This document shows positions 26,525-35,671 of a stretch of DNA of 64,000 bases, piece by piece; positions within the stretch are counted from its first letter, which is position 1; each line of letters begins with the position of its first letter. Both the position numbers and the translations under genes were made by a program. Source of the stretch: Burkholderia guangdongensis (GTDB lineage Bacteria > Pseudomonadota > Gammaproteobacteria > Burkholderiales > Burkholderiaceae). Below the pieces are notes generated by a model, which saw nothing but the letters and a program-made list of their open reading frames with translations, did not search any database and was not told where the DNA came from. The stretch spans positions 62,001 to 126,000 of the forward strand of contig NZ_JACBNX010000014.1 in NCBI RefSeq assembly GCF_013403875.1, written 5' to 3'.

Positions 26525-27940
26525 GTGAGCACGTTGATTGTTTTACTGCCGCCGCGCGAACCGGCCGTGCCGCTGCAGGAATGGCAGTGGCCGGAGCTGC
26601 CGTTCACGCTCGTCGACAAGACCGGCCAGACGCAGCGCGCCGGCCGCGCGGCGCTCGCGCTCTTGCCGCGCGCGGCGTCGACGGTGCTGATCGTCGCCGC
26701 GCGCGACGTGCTGCTGCTCGCCGCGGCCGTGCCGCCGCTGCGCGGGCCGAAGCTGCGTCAGGCGCTGCCGAACGTCATCGAGGATCAGCTGATTCAGGAT
26801 CCGCAGGGCTGCCACATCGCGCTCGATCCGGCCGCGCTGCCCGACGGGCGGCGCGTGCTCGCGGTCGTCGACCGCGCGTGGTTCCGGACGATCTGCGACG
26901 CGTTCGTCGCGGCCGGCCATCGGCATCTGCGCGCGGTGCCCGCGACGCGCTGCCTGCCTGCGCCGACGGTGGTGCCGGCGGTGGCGCCAATTGGGGCGGC
27001 CGAGCCCGCGGCATCCGCCACGCAGGCTGGGGGTGAAGCGGCTGCGTCCGCCCGTCCGGCCGCGGTCGCGGCAGTGCTCGGCGTGGCCGCCGCGCTCGAG
27101 CCGGTGCTTGCCGACGCGGTCGCGCTGGCCGCATCCGCACCGCGCGTCGAGCTCGCGCTCGCGCGCGGCGCGCTCGGCGAGGGCTTCGTCGCGCCGGCGT
27201 CGCGCGTCGCCGGCACGCTGGCCGCACTGACGGGCGGTGCGCCGGTCGAGCTTTACACGCTCGCGGAACCGGGCGCGGAACCGCGTCTCGCGTCGGTTGC
27301 CGCGCGCGACGATAACGGTGCACTGCGCGGCGCACTGCACGACGCACTGCCCGGCGTCTCCCAAGGGGATGTCCTTCGGGGCGCCACCGCGCTGCCGTTC
27401 GACGCGTTCGCGCGCCGCGCGCTCGCGGAGCGCTTCGATCTGTGCCAGTTCGAATTCGAAATGCAGCCGTGGCGCTTCGACCGCGCGACGGTGAGGCGGC
27501 TGCGCGTGCCGGTCGCACTCGCGGCGGCGACGCTCGGCATCGCGGTCGTCGGAATGAATCTGTACTGGTGGAAGCTGTCGCGCGAGCGCGATGCGCTATC
27601 CGCGCAGATCACCGAGACGCTGCTGACCGCGTTCCCGAAGACGACGACCGTGCTCGATCCGCCCGCGCAGATGGCGCGTCAGCTCGATCAGCTGCGGCTC
27701 GCGGCCGGCGAGCTGTCGCCGAACGACTTCCTCGCGCTCGCGAGCGGGCTGTCGCGCGCGCTCGGGCCGCTGCCGCCGAACGGCATCGCGTCGCTCGACT
27801 ATCACGACCGGCGGCTCGACGTCGGCTTCAAGCCGGAGGTCAAGGTCGATCCGGACTTCGCGCAGCGTCTCGCGCAAAACGGGCTGTCGGGCGAGATCGA
27901 CAGCAGCACGGGCAAATGGACGATCCGGAGCCGTTCATGA
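26525..27940 (+). CDS. gspL: Type II secretion inner membrane protein GspL
   Basis: A 471-residue bitopic protein. The N-terminal cytoplasmic actin-like domain (binds GspE) is followed by a membrane helix (LRVPVALAAATLGIAVVGMN, about residues 325-345) and a periplasmic ferredoxin-like domain. A long Ala-rich insert lies at residues 150-190. The start is a GTG at 26525 just after GAGAGGAG. It ends in an ATGA overlap with gspM. Confidence 0.92.
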   Translation: MSTLIVLLPPREPAVPLQEWQWPELPFTLVDKTGQTQRAGRAALALLPRAASTVLIVAARDVLLLAAAVPPLRGPKLRQALPNVIEDQLIQDPQGCHIALDPAALPDGRRVLAVVDRAWFRTICDAFVAAGHRHLRAVPATRCLPAPTVVPAVAPIGAAEPAASATQAGGEAAASARPAAVAAVLGVAAALEPVLADAVALAASAPRVELALARGALGEGFVAPASRVAGTLAALTGGAPVELYTLAEPGAEPRLASVAARDDNGALRGALHDALPGVSQGDVLRGATALPFDAFARRALAERFDLCQFEFEMQPWRFDRATVRRLRVPVALAAATLGIAVVGMNLYWWKLSRERDALSAQITETLLTAFPKTTTVLDPPAQMARQLDQLRLAAGELSPNDFLALASGLSRALGPLPPNGIASLDYHDRRLDVGFKPEVKVDPDFAQRLAQNGLSGEIDSSTGKWTIRSRS

Positions 27941-28440
27941 AAACAGCGATCAACGAAACGCTGGCGCAATTCTGGGGCGCGCGCACCCTTCGCGAAAAAC
28001 AGATGCTCGGCTGGGGTGGCGCGGTGCTCGCCGTGGCGTTCGCCTACTCGGTGCTGTGGTCGCCTGCGCAGGAAGGCAGCGCGCGAATCTCGCACGCGTT
28101 GCCGACGATGCGCGGCGAGCTCGCGCAGATGGCCGCGCAGGCGAACGAGGCGCGGATGCTGACGGCCGCCGCGCAGGGCGTCGCGCCGACCGGCGCCGCG
28201 CTGAAGGATGCGCTGACCGCGTCACTGTCCGACCACGGGCTGCCGGCCGCGCAGCTCCAGATCGTCGGCGAGGGCGTGCAGATCCAGATGAAGAACGCGT
28301 CGTTCCCGCTGTGGACGCAGTGGCTCGACGACGCGCGGCGGCAGTTCAAGGTGCAGGTCGGCGAGGCGCACGTGAGCGCGCTGAAGGACGATGGCCAGGT
28401 CGACCTGACGGCGGTGATGCAGCCGTCCACGCGGAAATGA
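27937..28440 (+). CDS. gspM: Type II secretion inner membrane protein GspM
   Basis: A 167-residue protein with a short cytoplasmic N-terminus, one membrane helix (MLGWGGAVLAVAFAYSVLW) and a periplasmic ferredoxin-like domain. It stabilises GspL. It overlaps gspL by four bases and precedes gspN. Confidence 0.92.
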   Translation: MKTAINETLAQFWGARTLREKQMLGWGGAVLAVAFAYSVLWSPAQEGSARISHALPTMRGELAQMAAQANEARMLTAAAQGVAPTGAALKDALTASLSDHGLPAAQLQIVGEGVQIQMKNASFPLWTQWLDDARRQFKVQVGEAHVSALKDDGQVDLTAVMQPSTRK

Positions 28441-28480
28441 CGGCGCGCAACGGGCACGCGGCGGTCGAGAGGATCGGGCG

Positions 28481-29269
28481 ATGACGCGGTGGCTGAGGCG
28501 GCTCGGCGCCGCATTGCCGTGGGTCGCCGCCGGCGGTCTCGCGAGCGTGGTCACGCTCGTCGCGCTCGCGCCGGCCGCGTGGGTCGCGCCTCAGTTCGCG
28601 CGCGCGACCCACGGGCGCGTGAATCTCGTCGATCCGGACGGCTCGCTGTGGCACGGCGGCGCAACGCTGCTGCTCGCGCCGGGCGCGGATCGCAGCGCGT
28701 CGACGCTGCTGCCCGGGCGGGTCGAATGGCGCACCGAATTCTGGCCGCTGCTGACGGGCCGCGTGCGGATGCGGATGTGGCAGACGGACGCGATGCGCAA
28801 CCCGATCACGCTCGATGCGACGTGGCGCGGCGCGGTGGTGTCGTCGGGCGCGATGGCGGTGCCGGCGTCGCTGCTCGCGGGGCTCGGCACGCCGTTCAAC
28901 ACGCTCGATCTGCAGGGCGACGTGCGGCTGCGCTGGAGCGACTGGCGGCTGTTCGGCAACGACGCGTTCGGCCGGCTGAACGTGACGATCGATTCGATGA
29001 GCTCGCGCGTGTCGCGCGTGAAGCCGCTCGGGTCGTACGAGGCGGTGCTGTTCGCGCAGGGCGCGGGCGCGAACCTCGACCTGACGACGCTGAAGGGCCC
29101 GCTGTTCCTCGACGGGCACGGCGAGTTCGGTGCGGCGAGCGCGTCGTTTCGCGGCACCGCGCACGCGTCGCCGGAGCAGCAGGCGAATCTCGCGGGGCTG
29201 CTGAACCTGCTCGGGCGTCCGATCGGCAACGGCGCGGTGTCGCTGATCTACGGCGACGCCGCACGCTGA
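28481..29269 (+). CDS. gspN: Type II secretion protein GspN
   Basis: A 262-residue protein with an N-terminal membrane anchor (LPWVAAGGLASVVTLVALA) and a periplasmic region typical of GspN (VNLVDPDGSLWHGGA, PGRVEWRTEFWPLLTGR). GspN occurs in a subset of type II systems and its exact role is unsettled. It closes the cluster; the prepilin peptidase (GspO/PilD) is not in this window. It converges on the outer membrane factor gene. Confidence 0.9.
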   Translation: MTRWLRRLGAALPWVAAGGLASVVTLVALAPAAWVAPQFARATHGRVNLVDPDGSLWHGGATLLLAPGADRSASTLLPGRVEWRTEFWPLLTGRVRMRMWQTDAMRNPITLDATWRGAVVSSGAMAVPASLLAGLGTPFNTLDLQGDVRLRWSDWRLFGNDAFGRLNVTIDSMSSRVSRVKPLGSYEAVLFAQGAGANLDLTTLKGPLFLDGHGEFGAASASFRGTAHASPEQQANLAGLLNLLGRPIGNGAVSLIYGDAAR

Positions 29270-29323
29270 CGACGGGCGGCGGGCGGCGTCGCCCGCCCCG
29301 CCACCACCCCGCCGTCGCGGCGG

Positions 29324-30877
29324 CTACTGCTGCGCGAGCGGCGCCGGAGCCGACGCCGCTGCCGGCGCCGACGCGTTCGCGGGCGGCGCCGCGACGTCGC
29401 CGGTTTCGCGCGTCATCTGCGACGCATCCCAGCCGCCGCCGAGCGCCTTCACGAGCCCGACCGACGACACCATCCGCTCACCGGCGATCGTCGCGAGCTT
29501 CTGGTGCGCGGTGAACGCGGTCGTCTGCGCGGACAGCACGTTCAGATACGCGACGGTGCCCGCCTTGTACTGGTTCAGCGTGATCGCGAGCGAGTGCTCG
29601 GCGCTGTCGACGGCCTGCTGCTGCACGCCGACCTCCTGCGCGAGGATCCGCTGCGACGCGAGATTGTCCTCGACGTCCTGGAACGCCGCGAGCACGGTCT
29701 GCCGGTACGTGGCGACGTTCTGATCGTACGCGGCGCGCGCGGCGTCGGTTTGCGCGGAACGCAGGCCGGCGTCGAACAGCGTCGCCGCGAGTTGCGGGCC
29801 GACGGTCCAGAAGCGCGACGGCAGCGTGAACAGCTGCGACCACACCGAGCTTTCGAACCCGCCGCTCGCGGATAGCGTCAGCGACGGGAAGAACGCGGAG
29901 ATCGCGACGCCGATCTGCTCGTTCGCGGCCGCCGCGCGCCGCTCGGCGCCCGCGATGTCGGGCCGCCGCTCGAGCAGCGCGGACGGCACGTCGACCGGCG
30001 TGACGGGCGGCTCGGCGGTGAGCGGCATCGGCGGCAGCGAGAACGTCGACGCCGGCTCGCCGATCAGCGTCGCGATCGCGTGCTCGTACTGCGCGCGCGC
30101 GACGCCGTTGTCGATCGCCGCGGCCTGCGCGGACTGGAGCTGCGTTTGCGCCTGGATCACGTCCGAGCGCGCGGCGACGCCCTGCGCGTACTGGTTTTCG
30201 GTGAGCTGCAGCGACTGCTGGTACGACTTGACGGTGTCGTCGAGGAGCTTCTGCAGCGCGTCGGCGGTGCGCAGCTGGAAGTAGGTCTGCGCGAGCGTCG
30301 CCTGCTGCGACAGCCGCGCGTTCGCGAGATCGGCGGCGGCGGCCGATTCGTTCGCGCGCTGCTCGCTGACCGTGCGGCTGACCTTGCCCCACAGGTCGGG
30401 CTCCCACGATGCGTCGAGGCTGGCGCTGTAGCTGTTGCTGATCAGGCTGGAGCTGCCGATGCTGGCCGACGTACCCGACGCGCGCGGCGTGCGCGAGCGC
30501 GACGCCGACGCGGACAAGCCGACGGTCGGGAAGTAGGCCGCGCGCGCCTCGGTGACGAGCGCGCGCGCCTGGCGATAGGCGGCCGCGGACTGCGCGATCG
30601 TCTGGTTCGACGCATTGAGCTTGTCGATCAGCGTGTTCAGTTGCGGATCGTCGTAGACGGTCCACCACGGTCCGCGGTCGGCGCGGTCGGCGGGCTGCGC
30701 GACCTTCCAGCCGGCGGGCGCTTCCTTGAACGCGGCGGGCACGGGCGCGGCGGGCCGCTTGTAGTCGGGCCCGACCGCGCAGCCGGCGAGCAGCACGACC
30801 GCCGCGGCAACGGCGACGCCCATGGCGGCGGCGGTGCTCGGCGTGCGGCGTGCGCGCGGGGATCGGACGTACGGCAT
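29324..30877 (-). CDS. Outer membrane efflux lipoprotein (NodT/OprM family)
   Basis: A 517-residue TolC-like outer membrane factor. A lipoprotein signal with lipobox LLAGC is followed by CAVGPDYKRP, the standard start of the NodT family, and by two OEP repeats of long helices. It forms a trimeric exit duct for RND or MFS pumps. The C-terminus is Ala/Pro-rich. Start 30877 has AGGAATC upstream. It is divergent from a MarR gene and an EmrB-type pump gene, which suggests a drug-efflux set, although no membrane fusion protein gene is adjacent. Confidence 0.9.
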   Translation of the reverse strand: MPYVRSPRARRTPSTAAAMGVAVAAAVVLLAGCAVGPDYKRPAAPVPAAFKEAPAGWKVAQPADRADRGPWWTVYDDPQLNTLIDKLNASNQTIAQSAAAYRQARALVTEARAAYFPTVGLSASASRSRTPRASGTSASIGSSSLISNSYSASLDASWEPDLWGKVSRTVSEQRANESAAAADLANARLSQQATLAQTYFQLRTADALQKLLDDTVKSYQQSLQLTENQYAQGVAARSDVIQAQTQLQSAQAAAIDNGVARAQYEHAIATLIGEPASTFSLPPMPLTAEPPVTPVDVPSALLERRPDIAGAERRAAAANEQIGVAISAFFPSLTLSASGGFESSVWSQLFTLPSRFWTVGPQLAATLFDAGLRSAQTDAARAAYDQNVATYRQTVLAAFQDVEDNLASQRILAQEVGVQQQAVDSAEHSLAITLNQYKAGTVAYLNVLSAQTTAFTAHQKLATIAGERMVSSVGLVKALGGGWDASQMTRETGDVAAPPANASAPAAASAPAPLAQQ

Positions 30878-31154
30878 CGTGTGATTCCTGTCAGGGCGCG
30901 TCGCCCGGGGCGGGCGCGCGCGAGGCGGCGGACGGGCCGCCGGTGTGGACAAATGGTAACTGATCGCGGGGAGGCTGCGCAGCCGTTAGGGTACGGCGTG
31001 CCGAGGGGGGATGTGTTACCGGCGCGGGCAGGTGGATTACCACGCATTACGCACAGCTTGCGGATGCGGCACGACGGCCGGCAGTCGGCTAGAGTGGGTT
31101 AGAGCAGGTTCTCGGTCCGGCGGCGCACGCATCATTTCATTGACTGAGATAATA

Positions 31155-31183
31155 TTGACCATGCAATCATTTCTCACGATACT
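31155..31183 (+). promoter_or_regulatory. Probable sigma-70 promoter of the marR-emrB unit
   Basis: TTGACC (31155-31160) and GATACT (31178-31183) are spaced by exactly 17 bp and lie 36 bp upstream of the MarR start at 31220. The divergent gap 30878-31219 also holds the promoter of the outer membrane factor gene, which was not resolved. Confidence 0.5.
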
Positions 31184-31219
31184 GGGCGCGTTTTCTCCCG
31201 ACCACGCGTGCATGCTCCC

Positions 31220-31726
31220 ATGACCGGCGGCCTTTACGATCCCGACAACATCGCACTCGAAACGAGCCTCGGCTATTACCTGTCGAAGGCGCGTCAGGCG
31301 CTCGGCGAGCGGATGGACCGCGCGCTCGAGCCGCTCGACCTCACATCGCAACAGATCGGCGTGATCCTGCTGCTCGCGCGCGGCTATGCGCGCACGCCGT
31401 TCGAGCTGTCGCGCAAGCTGTCGTACGACAGCGGCTCGATGACGCGGATGCTCGACCGTCTCGAGCGCAAGGGCTTCGTCTCACGCGCGCGCAGCGAGCA
31501 GGACCGCCGCGTGATCGAGCTGACGCTGACCGAACGCGGCGCCGACGCCGCGCATGCGCTGCCCGCGCTGATCGCGAACGCGCTGAACGCGCAGCTCGCA
31601 GGTTTTTCGGCCGACGAGCTCGTGCTGCTGACCGGCATGCTGCAACGTTTCATCGCGAACGGGCCGGATACGCCCGCCTGCCCGTCCGGTACGACGCACG
31701 CGTCGGACGGCGACGCCGAAGGCTGA
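31220..31726 (+). CDS. MarR family transcriptional regulator
   Basis: A 168-residue MarR protein with a dimerisation helix at each end and a winged helix (FELSRKLSYDSGSMTRMLDRL, EQDRRVIELTLTERG). It is most likely the local repressor of the flanking efflux genes and is relieved by the pump's substrates. The ATG at 31220 was preferred; a GTG at 31208 would add four residues. A dyad that could be its operator lies just downstream of its own stop, before the pump gene. Confidence 0.88.
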   Translation: MTGGLYDPDNIALETSLGYYLSKARQALGERMDRALEPLDLTSQQIGVILLLARGYARTPFELSRKLSYDSGSMTRMLDRLERKGFVSRARSEQDRRVIELTLTERGADAAHALPALIANALNAQLAGFSADELVLLTGMLQRFIANGPDTPACPSGTTHASDGDAEG

Positions 31727-31744
31727 CGCGCGGGTTCATTCATG

Positions 31745-31762
31745 TTTAAGCGCACGTTTAAA
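31745..31762. promoter_or_regulatory. Inverted repeat before the pump gene, possible MarR operator
   Basis: Arms TTTAA (31745-31749) and TTAAA (31758-31762) flank GCGCACGT. The dyad lies in the 77-bp gap between marR and the pump gene. Its AT arms fit MarR-type operators; binding is inferred. Confidence 0.4.
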
Positions 31763-31803
31763 TATCTGTCTGGGCAGAAGATGACGCGACACGGGAGATT
31801 CGC

Positions 31804-33372
31804 ATGACCGCTCCGGCTTCCGCCACCTCCGCCACCTCCGCCGCCGCCGAACCGGCGCCGCTGCCTGGCGGCGCACTCGCGCTGCTCACCGTCGGGCTCG
31901 CGCTCGGCACGTTCATGGAGGTGCTCGACACGTCGATCGCGAACGTCGCGGTGCCGACGATCTCGGGCAGCCTCGGCGTCGCGACGAGCGAAGGCACGTG
32001 GGTGATCTCGTCGTACTCGGTCGCGTCGGCGATCGCGGTGCCGCTGACCGGCTGGCTCGCGCGGCGCGTCGGCGAGGTGCGGCTCTTCACGCTGTCGGTG
32101 CTCGCGTTCACGATCGCGTCGTCGCTGTGCGGGCTCGCGACGAACTTCGAGTCGCTGATCGCGTTCCGGCTGCTGCAGGGGCTCGTGTCCGGCCCGATGG
32201 TGCCGCTGTCGCAGACGATCCTGATGCGCACCTACCCGCCGGCGAAGCGCGGGCTCGCGCTCGGGCTATGGGCGATGACGGTGATCGTCGCGCCGATCTT
32301 CGGCCCGCTGATGGGCGGCTGGATCACCGACAACTACACGTGGCCGTGGATCTTCTACATCAACCTGCCGATCGGTCTTTTCTCGGCGACTTGCGCGTAC
32401 TTCCTGCTGCGCGGCCGCGAAACGAAGACGACGAAGCAGCGGATCGACGCGATCGGCCTCGCGCTGCTCGTGATCGGCGTGTCGTGCCTGCAGATGATGC
32501 TCGACCTCGGCAAGGACCGCGACTGGTTCAACTCGCGGTTCATCGTCGCGCTCGCGCTGATCGCGGTGGTGTCACTCGCGTTCATGCTCGTCTGGGAGAC
32601 GACCGAGAAGGAGCCGGTCGTCGATCTCTCGCTCTTCAAGGACCGCAACTTCGCGCTCGGCGCGGTGATCATCTCGTTCGGCTTCATGGCGTTCTTCGGC
32701 TCGGTCGTGATCTTTCCGCTGTGGCTGCAGACCGTGATGGGCTACACGCCGGGCCTCGCCGGCCTCGCGACCGCGCCGGTCGGGCTGCTCGCGCTCGTGC
32801 TGTCGCCGCTGATCGGCCGCAACATGCACCGGCTCGATCTGCGGATGGTCGCGAGCATCGCGTTCTGCGTGTTCGCGTTCGTGTCGATGTGGAACGCGAC
32901 GTTTACGCTCGACGTGCCGTTCAACCATGTGATCCTGCCACGGCTCGTGCAGGGGATCGGCGTCGCGTGCTTCTTCGTGCCGATGACGACGATCACGCTG
33001 TCGAGCATCCCGGACGAGCGGCTCGCGAGCGCATCGGGGCTGTCGAACTTCATGCGCACGCTGTCCGGCGCGATCGGCACCGCGGCCAGCTCGACCTACT
33101 GGGAGAACGACGCGATCTATCACCACGCGGTGCTGTCCGAGTCGGTGAACGTGTATGCGCGGAACACGCTGGACTATCAGGGCGCGCTGGCGCAGCTCGG
33201 GCTCGCCGGCCAGGTGTCGACCGCACAGATCAATCAGGTCGTCACGCAGCAGGGCTTCATGATGGCGACCAACGACTTCTTCCATCTGTCGGCGGTGGTG
33301 TTCGTCGCGCTTGCGGCGTTGGTGTGGATCACCAAGCCGAGGCGGGGCGCCGGGGCGGCGATGGGGCATTGA
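31804..33372 (+). CDS. DHA2-family (EmrB/QacA) 14-helix drug:proton antiporter
   Basis: A 522-residue MFS transporter. Motif D1 (MEVLDTSIANVAVPTI), motif A (GWLARRVGEVRLF), and motif C-like GPLMGGWI are clear, and the helix count fits 14. EmrB pumps normally work with an EmrA fusion protein and a TolC-like duct; here an outer membrane factor lies divergent but no emrA is present between or after. A 9-bp in-frame DNA repeat encodes the Thr-Ser-Ala-rich N-terminus. Likely regulated by the adjacent MarR protein. Confidence 0.88.
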   Translation: MTAPASATSATSAAAEPAPLPGGALALLTVGLALGTFMEVLDTSIANVAVPTISGSLGVATSEGTWVISSYSVASAIAVPLTGWLARRVGEVRLFTLSVLAFTIASSLCGLATNFESLIAFRLLQGLVSGPMVPLSQTILMRTYPPAKRGLALGLWAMTVIVAPIFGPLMGGWITDNYTWPWIFYINLPIGLFSATCAYFLLRGRETKTTKQRIDAIGLALLVIGVSCLQMMLDLGKDRDWFNSRFIVALALIAVVSLAFMLVWETTEKEPVVDLSLFKDRNFALGAVIISFGFMAFFGSVVIFPLWLQTVMGYTPGLAGLATAPVGLLALVLSPLIGRNMHRLDLRMVASIAFCVFAFVSMWNATFTLDVPFNHVILPRLVQGIGVACFFVPMTTITLSSIPDERLASASGLSNFMRTLSGAIGTAASSTYWENDAIYHHAVLSESVNVYARNTLDYQGALAQLGLAGQVSTAQINQVVTQQGFMMATNDFFHLSAVVFVALAALVWITKPRRGAGAAMGH

Positions 33373-33386
33373 TTGCGTGGTTGAAT

Positions 33387-33421
33387 TGAACTAAGCTAAC
33401 GTTCATTGTGAACTTAGTTCA
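33387..33421. promoter_or_regulatory. Nested inverted repeats, toxin-antitoxin operator
   Basis: Perfect 9-bp arms TGAACTAAG (33387-33395) and CTTAGTTCA (33413-33421) enclose a second inverted repeat, GTTC (33401-33404) with GAAC (33410-33413). In all, four TGAAC/GTTCA half-sites lie in 35 bp. It sits 13 bp before the antitoxin start, the usual place for autorepression by an antitoxin or antitoxin-toxin complex. Confidence 0.65.
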
Positions 33422-33433
33422 TTCGAGGGCGCG

Positions 33434-33682
33434 ATGCAAACCTACAACATGCATGACGCAAAGACGAATCTGTCGCGGTTGATCGACGAGGCCGTCCATG
33501 ACGGCGAACCGTTCGTGATTGCGAAAGCCGGCAAGCCGCTCGTCAAGGTCGTGCCGATCGATGTGCGGGAGCCCGTGCCACCGAGCCGGATCGGCTTCAT
33601 GAAGGGGCAGATCCATGTTCCGGACGATTTCGATTCGATGGGCAGCGGCGAGATTCAGACGCTGTTCGAGGGCGATGCATGA
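33434..33682 (+). CDS. Phd/YefM-family antitoxin
   Basis: An 82-residue protein with the Phd/YefM DNA-binding N-terminus (YNMHDAKTNLSRLIDEAV, FVIAKAGKPLVKVVPI) and a variable C-terminal tail that would wrap the toxin. It should neutralise the PIN-domain protein encoded next and repress the operon at the nested repeats upstream. It overlaps the toxin gene by four bases (ATGA), the typical antitoxin-first layout. Confidence 0.88.
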   Translation: MQTYNMHDAKTNLSRLIDEAVHDGEPFVIAKAGKPLVKVVPIDVREPVPPSRIGFMKGQIHVPDDFDSMGSGEIQTLFEGDA

Positions 33683-34065
33683 AGCTGCTGCTCGACACGC
33701 ACCTGATCCTCTGGGCGGCCGCGGGCGCGGCCGAGTTGCCGGACCGCGCCCGCGCACTGATCGAAGATCCCGCTCATACCCCGCTCTTCAGCGGGGCAAG
33801 CCTGTGGGAGATCGTCATCAAGCGCGGGCTGAATCGCGACGACTTTCAGGTCGATCCCAACGTGCTTCGTCGCAATCTGCTCGACGTCGGCTATGTGGAA
33901 TTGCCGATCACGAGCGCGCATGCGCTCGCGGTCGAGCCGCTGCCGCCGATCCATCGTGACCCGTTCGACCGGCTTCTGGTCGCGCAGGCGATTTCGGAAG
34001 GCGTCACGCTGGTGACGCACGACCCGATCGTGGCCCAGTATCCCGGCCCCATTCAACACGTCTGA
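33679..34065 (+). CDS. PIN-domain toxin (VapC-like ribonuclease)
   Basis: A 128-residue PIN nuclease. The acidic metal-binding residues expected for the fold are present: Asp in LLLDTHLILW, Glu in SLWEIVIK, Asp in RDPFDRLLVAQA, and Asp in VTHDPI. VapC-type toxins cleave tRNA or rRNA at specific sites. The group with a Phd/YefM antitoxin is common on bacterial chromosomes. The pair is intact, so probably active. Confidence 0.88.
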   Translation: MKLLLDTHLILWAAAGAAELPDRARALIEDPAHTPLFSGASLWEIVIKRGLNRDDFQVDPNVLRRNLLDVGYVELPITSAHALAVEPLPPIHRDPFDRLLVAQAISEGVTLVTHDPIVAQYPGPIQHV

Positions 34066-34089
34066 CCAATACGTGGAACCGGGCCGGCA

Positions 34090-35013
34090 TCACCGCGCCA
34101 GCAATCCCCCGAACGCCAGATCGCTCCCCGGCTCGACCGGCAGCGTCGCGCGCGCGACGTCGAGCCATGCGCGCGCGGCGTGCGACAGGTAGCCCTTCTT
34201 CAGCCAGCCGAGCGCGATCGCCCACGTGATCTCCGGCTCGACGATCGGCCGGCACGTGAACTGCCCCGCGTCGAGCCGCCGGCAGTACGGCTCGGGCAGC
34301 AGCGCAATCCCGACGCCCGCGTGCACGAGCGCCGCCATGAAATCCCAGTGCCCGCTGCGGCTCACGATCGACGGCGTGAAGCCGACCTGGCGGCACGCGT
34401 CGAGCACCGCGTCGTTCAGCGCGAGACTCTCCGCATAGAACACGAACGATTCGCGCGCGAGATCCGCGAGCGGCACCGCGCGAGCGTCGTCCCAGCGCGA
34501 TTCGCGCGGCGCGACGAGCCACAGCGGCGCGCGCACCATCGGCAGCACGTCGAACACCGCCGGATCGGCCGGCTCGAGCAGCCCGCCGAGCTCCAGCTCG
34601 CCTGCGACGAGCGCCGCCTCGATCATCCGCGCGCCCTGCTCGAACAGCTTCAGCTCGATGTTCGGGTAGCGCTGCTTGTACGCGGCGATGACCGGCGTGA
34701 ACAGCGACCCGCCGAGCGGCGGAATCCCGATCGACAGCTCGCCGCGACCGAGCGTGCCGAGATCGTCGAGCTCCGAGCGCAGCTGCGCGTGCGCGGCGAG
34801 CACGTCCTGCCCGCGCTGGAACACGATCCGGCCGGCGTCGGTCAGCACCATCTGCCGGCCGTCGCGCAGCAGCAGCGGCGAGCCGATCTCGTCCTCGAGC
34901 GCCTTCACCATCTTGCTGATCGTCGGCTGTGTGACGAACATCCGCTCCGCCGCCGCCGTGAAGCTCTGCTGGCGGACGACCTCGACGAAATAGCGCAGCG
35001 CGCGCAGCTCCAT
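34090..35013 (-). CDS. LysR family regulator, probable CidR-like control of lrgAB
   Basis: A 307-residue LysR protein (ALRYFVEVVRQQSFTAAAER, QPTISKMVKALEDE) with a full effector domain. It is divergent from lrgA-lrgB, and a LysR-type dyad lies in the gap. In Gram-positive bacteria the LysR protein CidR controls cid/lrg genes in response to carbon overflow; the same role here is inferred. Confidence 0.87.
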   Translation of the reverse strand: MELRALRYFVEVVRQQSFTAAAERMFVTQPTISKMVKALEDEIGSPLLLRDGRQMVLTDAGRIVFQRGQDVLAAHAQLRSELDDLGTLGRGELSIGIPPLGGSLFTPVIAAYKQRYPNIELKLFEQGARMIEAALVAGELELGGLLEPADPAVFDVLPMVRAPLWLVAPRESRWDDARAVPLADLARESFVFYAESLALNDAVLDACRQVGFTPSIVSRSGHWDFMAALVHAGVGIALLPEPYCRRLDAGQFTCRPIVEPEITWAIALGWLKKGYLSHAARAWLDVARATLPVEPGSDLAFGGLLAR

Positions 35014-35053
35014 CGGCTTGCCTCCCCAAAGTGGTGAATGTCGGGCTCAGATA

Positions 35054-35068
35054 ATTCCAAATCGGAAT
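35054..35068. promoter_or_regulatory. LysR-type binding dyad upstream of lrgA
   Basis: ATTCC (35054-35058) and GGAAT (35064-35068) with a 5-base centre form a typical LysR dyad (T-N11-A style), about 40 bp before the divergent regulator and 90 bp before lrgA. A TATACT element at about 35113 may be the lrgA -10 box. Confidence 0.5.
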
Positions 35069-35156
35069 GAAGATGATAGAGACAAGTCATTTTATATATG
35101 GATGAGGGAATTCTATACTTGCTCCATCGTTGAAATGCCTGTAAGGAGCCCCCGCC

Positions 35157-35606
35157 ATGAACAAGTCGATCGCCATCGCACCGGCCCGGCCCGCATCCGG
35201 TCTCGCGCGCACCGGGCGCGTCGTGCTGCAGGCGGGCGCGCTCGCGGCGCTCTGGTATGCGGTCGACTGGACGGTGCACGCGGTCGCCCTGCCGATTCCG
35301 TCCGGCGTGATCGGCCTCGCGGTGCTGCTTGCGCTGCTGTTCTGCGGCGGCGTCGCGCCGGCGTGGGTCAGGGACGGCGCGAACTGGCTGCTGTCCGACA
35401 TGCTGCTGTTCTTCGTGCCGGCGGCGGTCGCCGCGGTGCAGTACGGCGGCCTGTTCCGCGAGGACGGCTGGCGGCTCGCGCTCGTCGTCGTCGCGGGCAC
35501 CGCGTTCGTGATGGTCGCCGTCGCGGTGTCCGTCGATCTCGCCGCGCGGCTCGAGCGCAAGCTCGCGATGCAGCGCGTGCGCGTCGGGCGCGAGCGCCGT
35601 CATTGA
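35157..35606 (+). CDS. lrgA: LrgA/CidA family membrane protein
   Basis: A 149-residue protein with four hydrophobic helices and the family motif LPIPSGVIGLAVLLALLF followed by DGANWLLSDMLLFFVPAAV. LrgA/CidA proteins are small holin-like membrane proteins linked to murein hydrolase control and, more recently, to pyruvate or metabolite transport. AAGGAG lies 8 bp upstream. It is followed by lrgB after 65 bp. Confidence 0.88.
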   Translation: MNKSIAIAPARPASGLARTGRVVLQAGALAALWYAVDWTVHAVALPIPSGVIGLAVLLALLFCGGVAPAWVRDGANWLLSDMLLFFVPAAVAAVQYGGLFREDGWRLALVVVAGTAFVMVAVAVSVDLAARLERKLAMQRVRVGRERRH

Positions 35607-35671
35607 TCCTCTTTGATCGCCGTTGGTCGCTTTAGATCGCTGTCGATCCCGTCACCTTCCCGGAGCCGATC

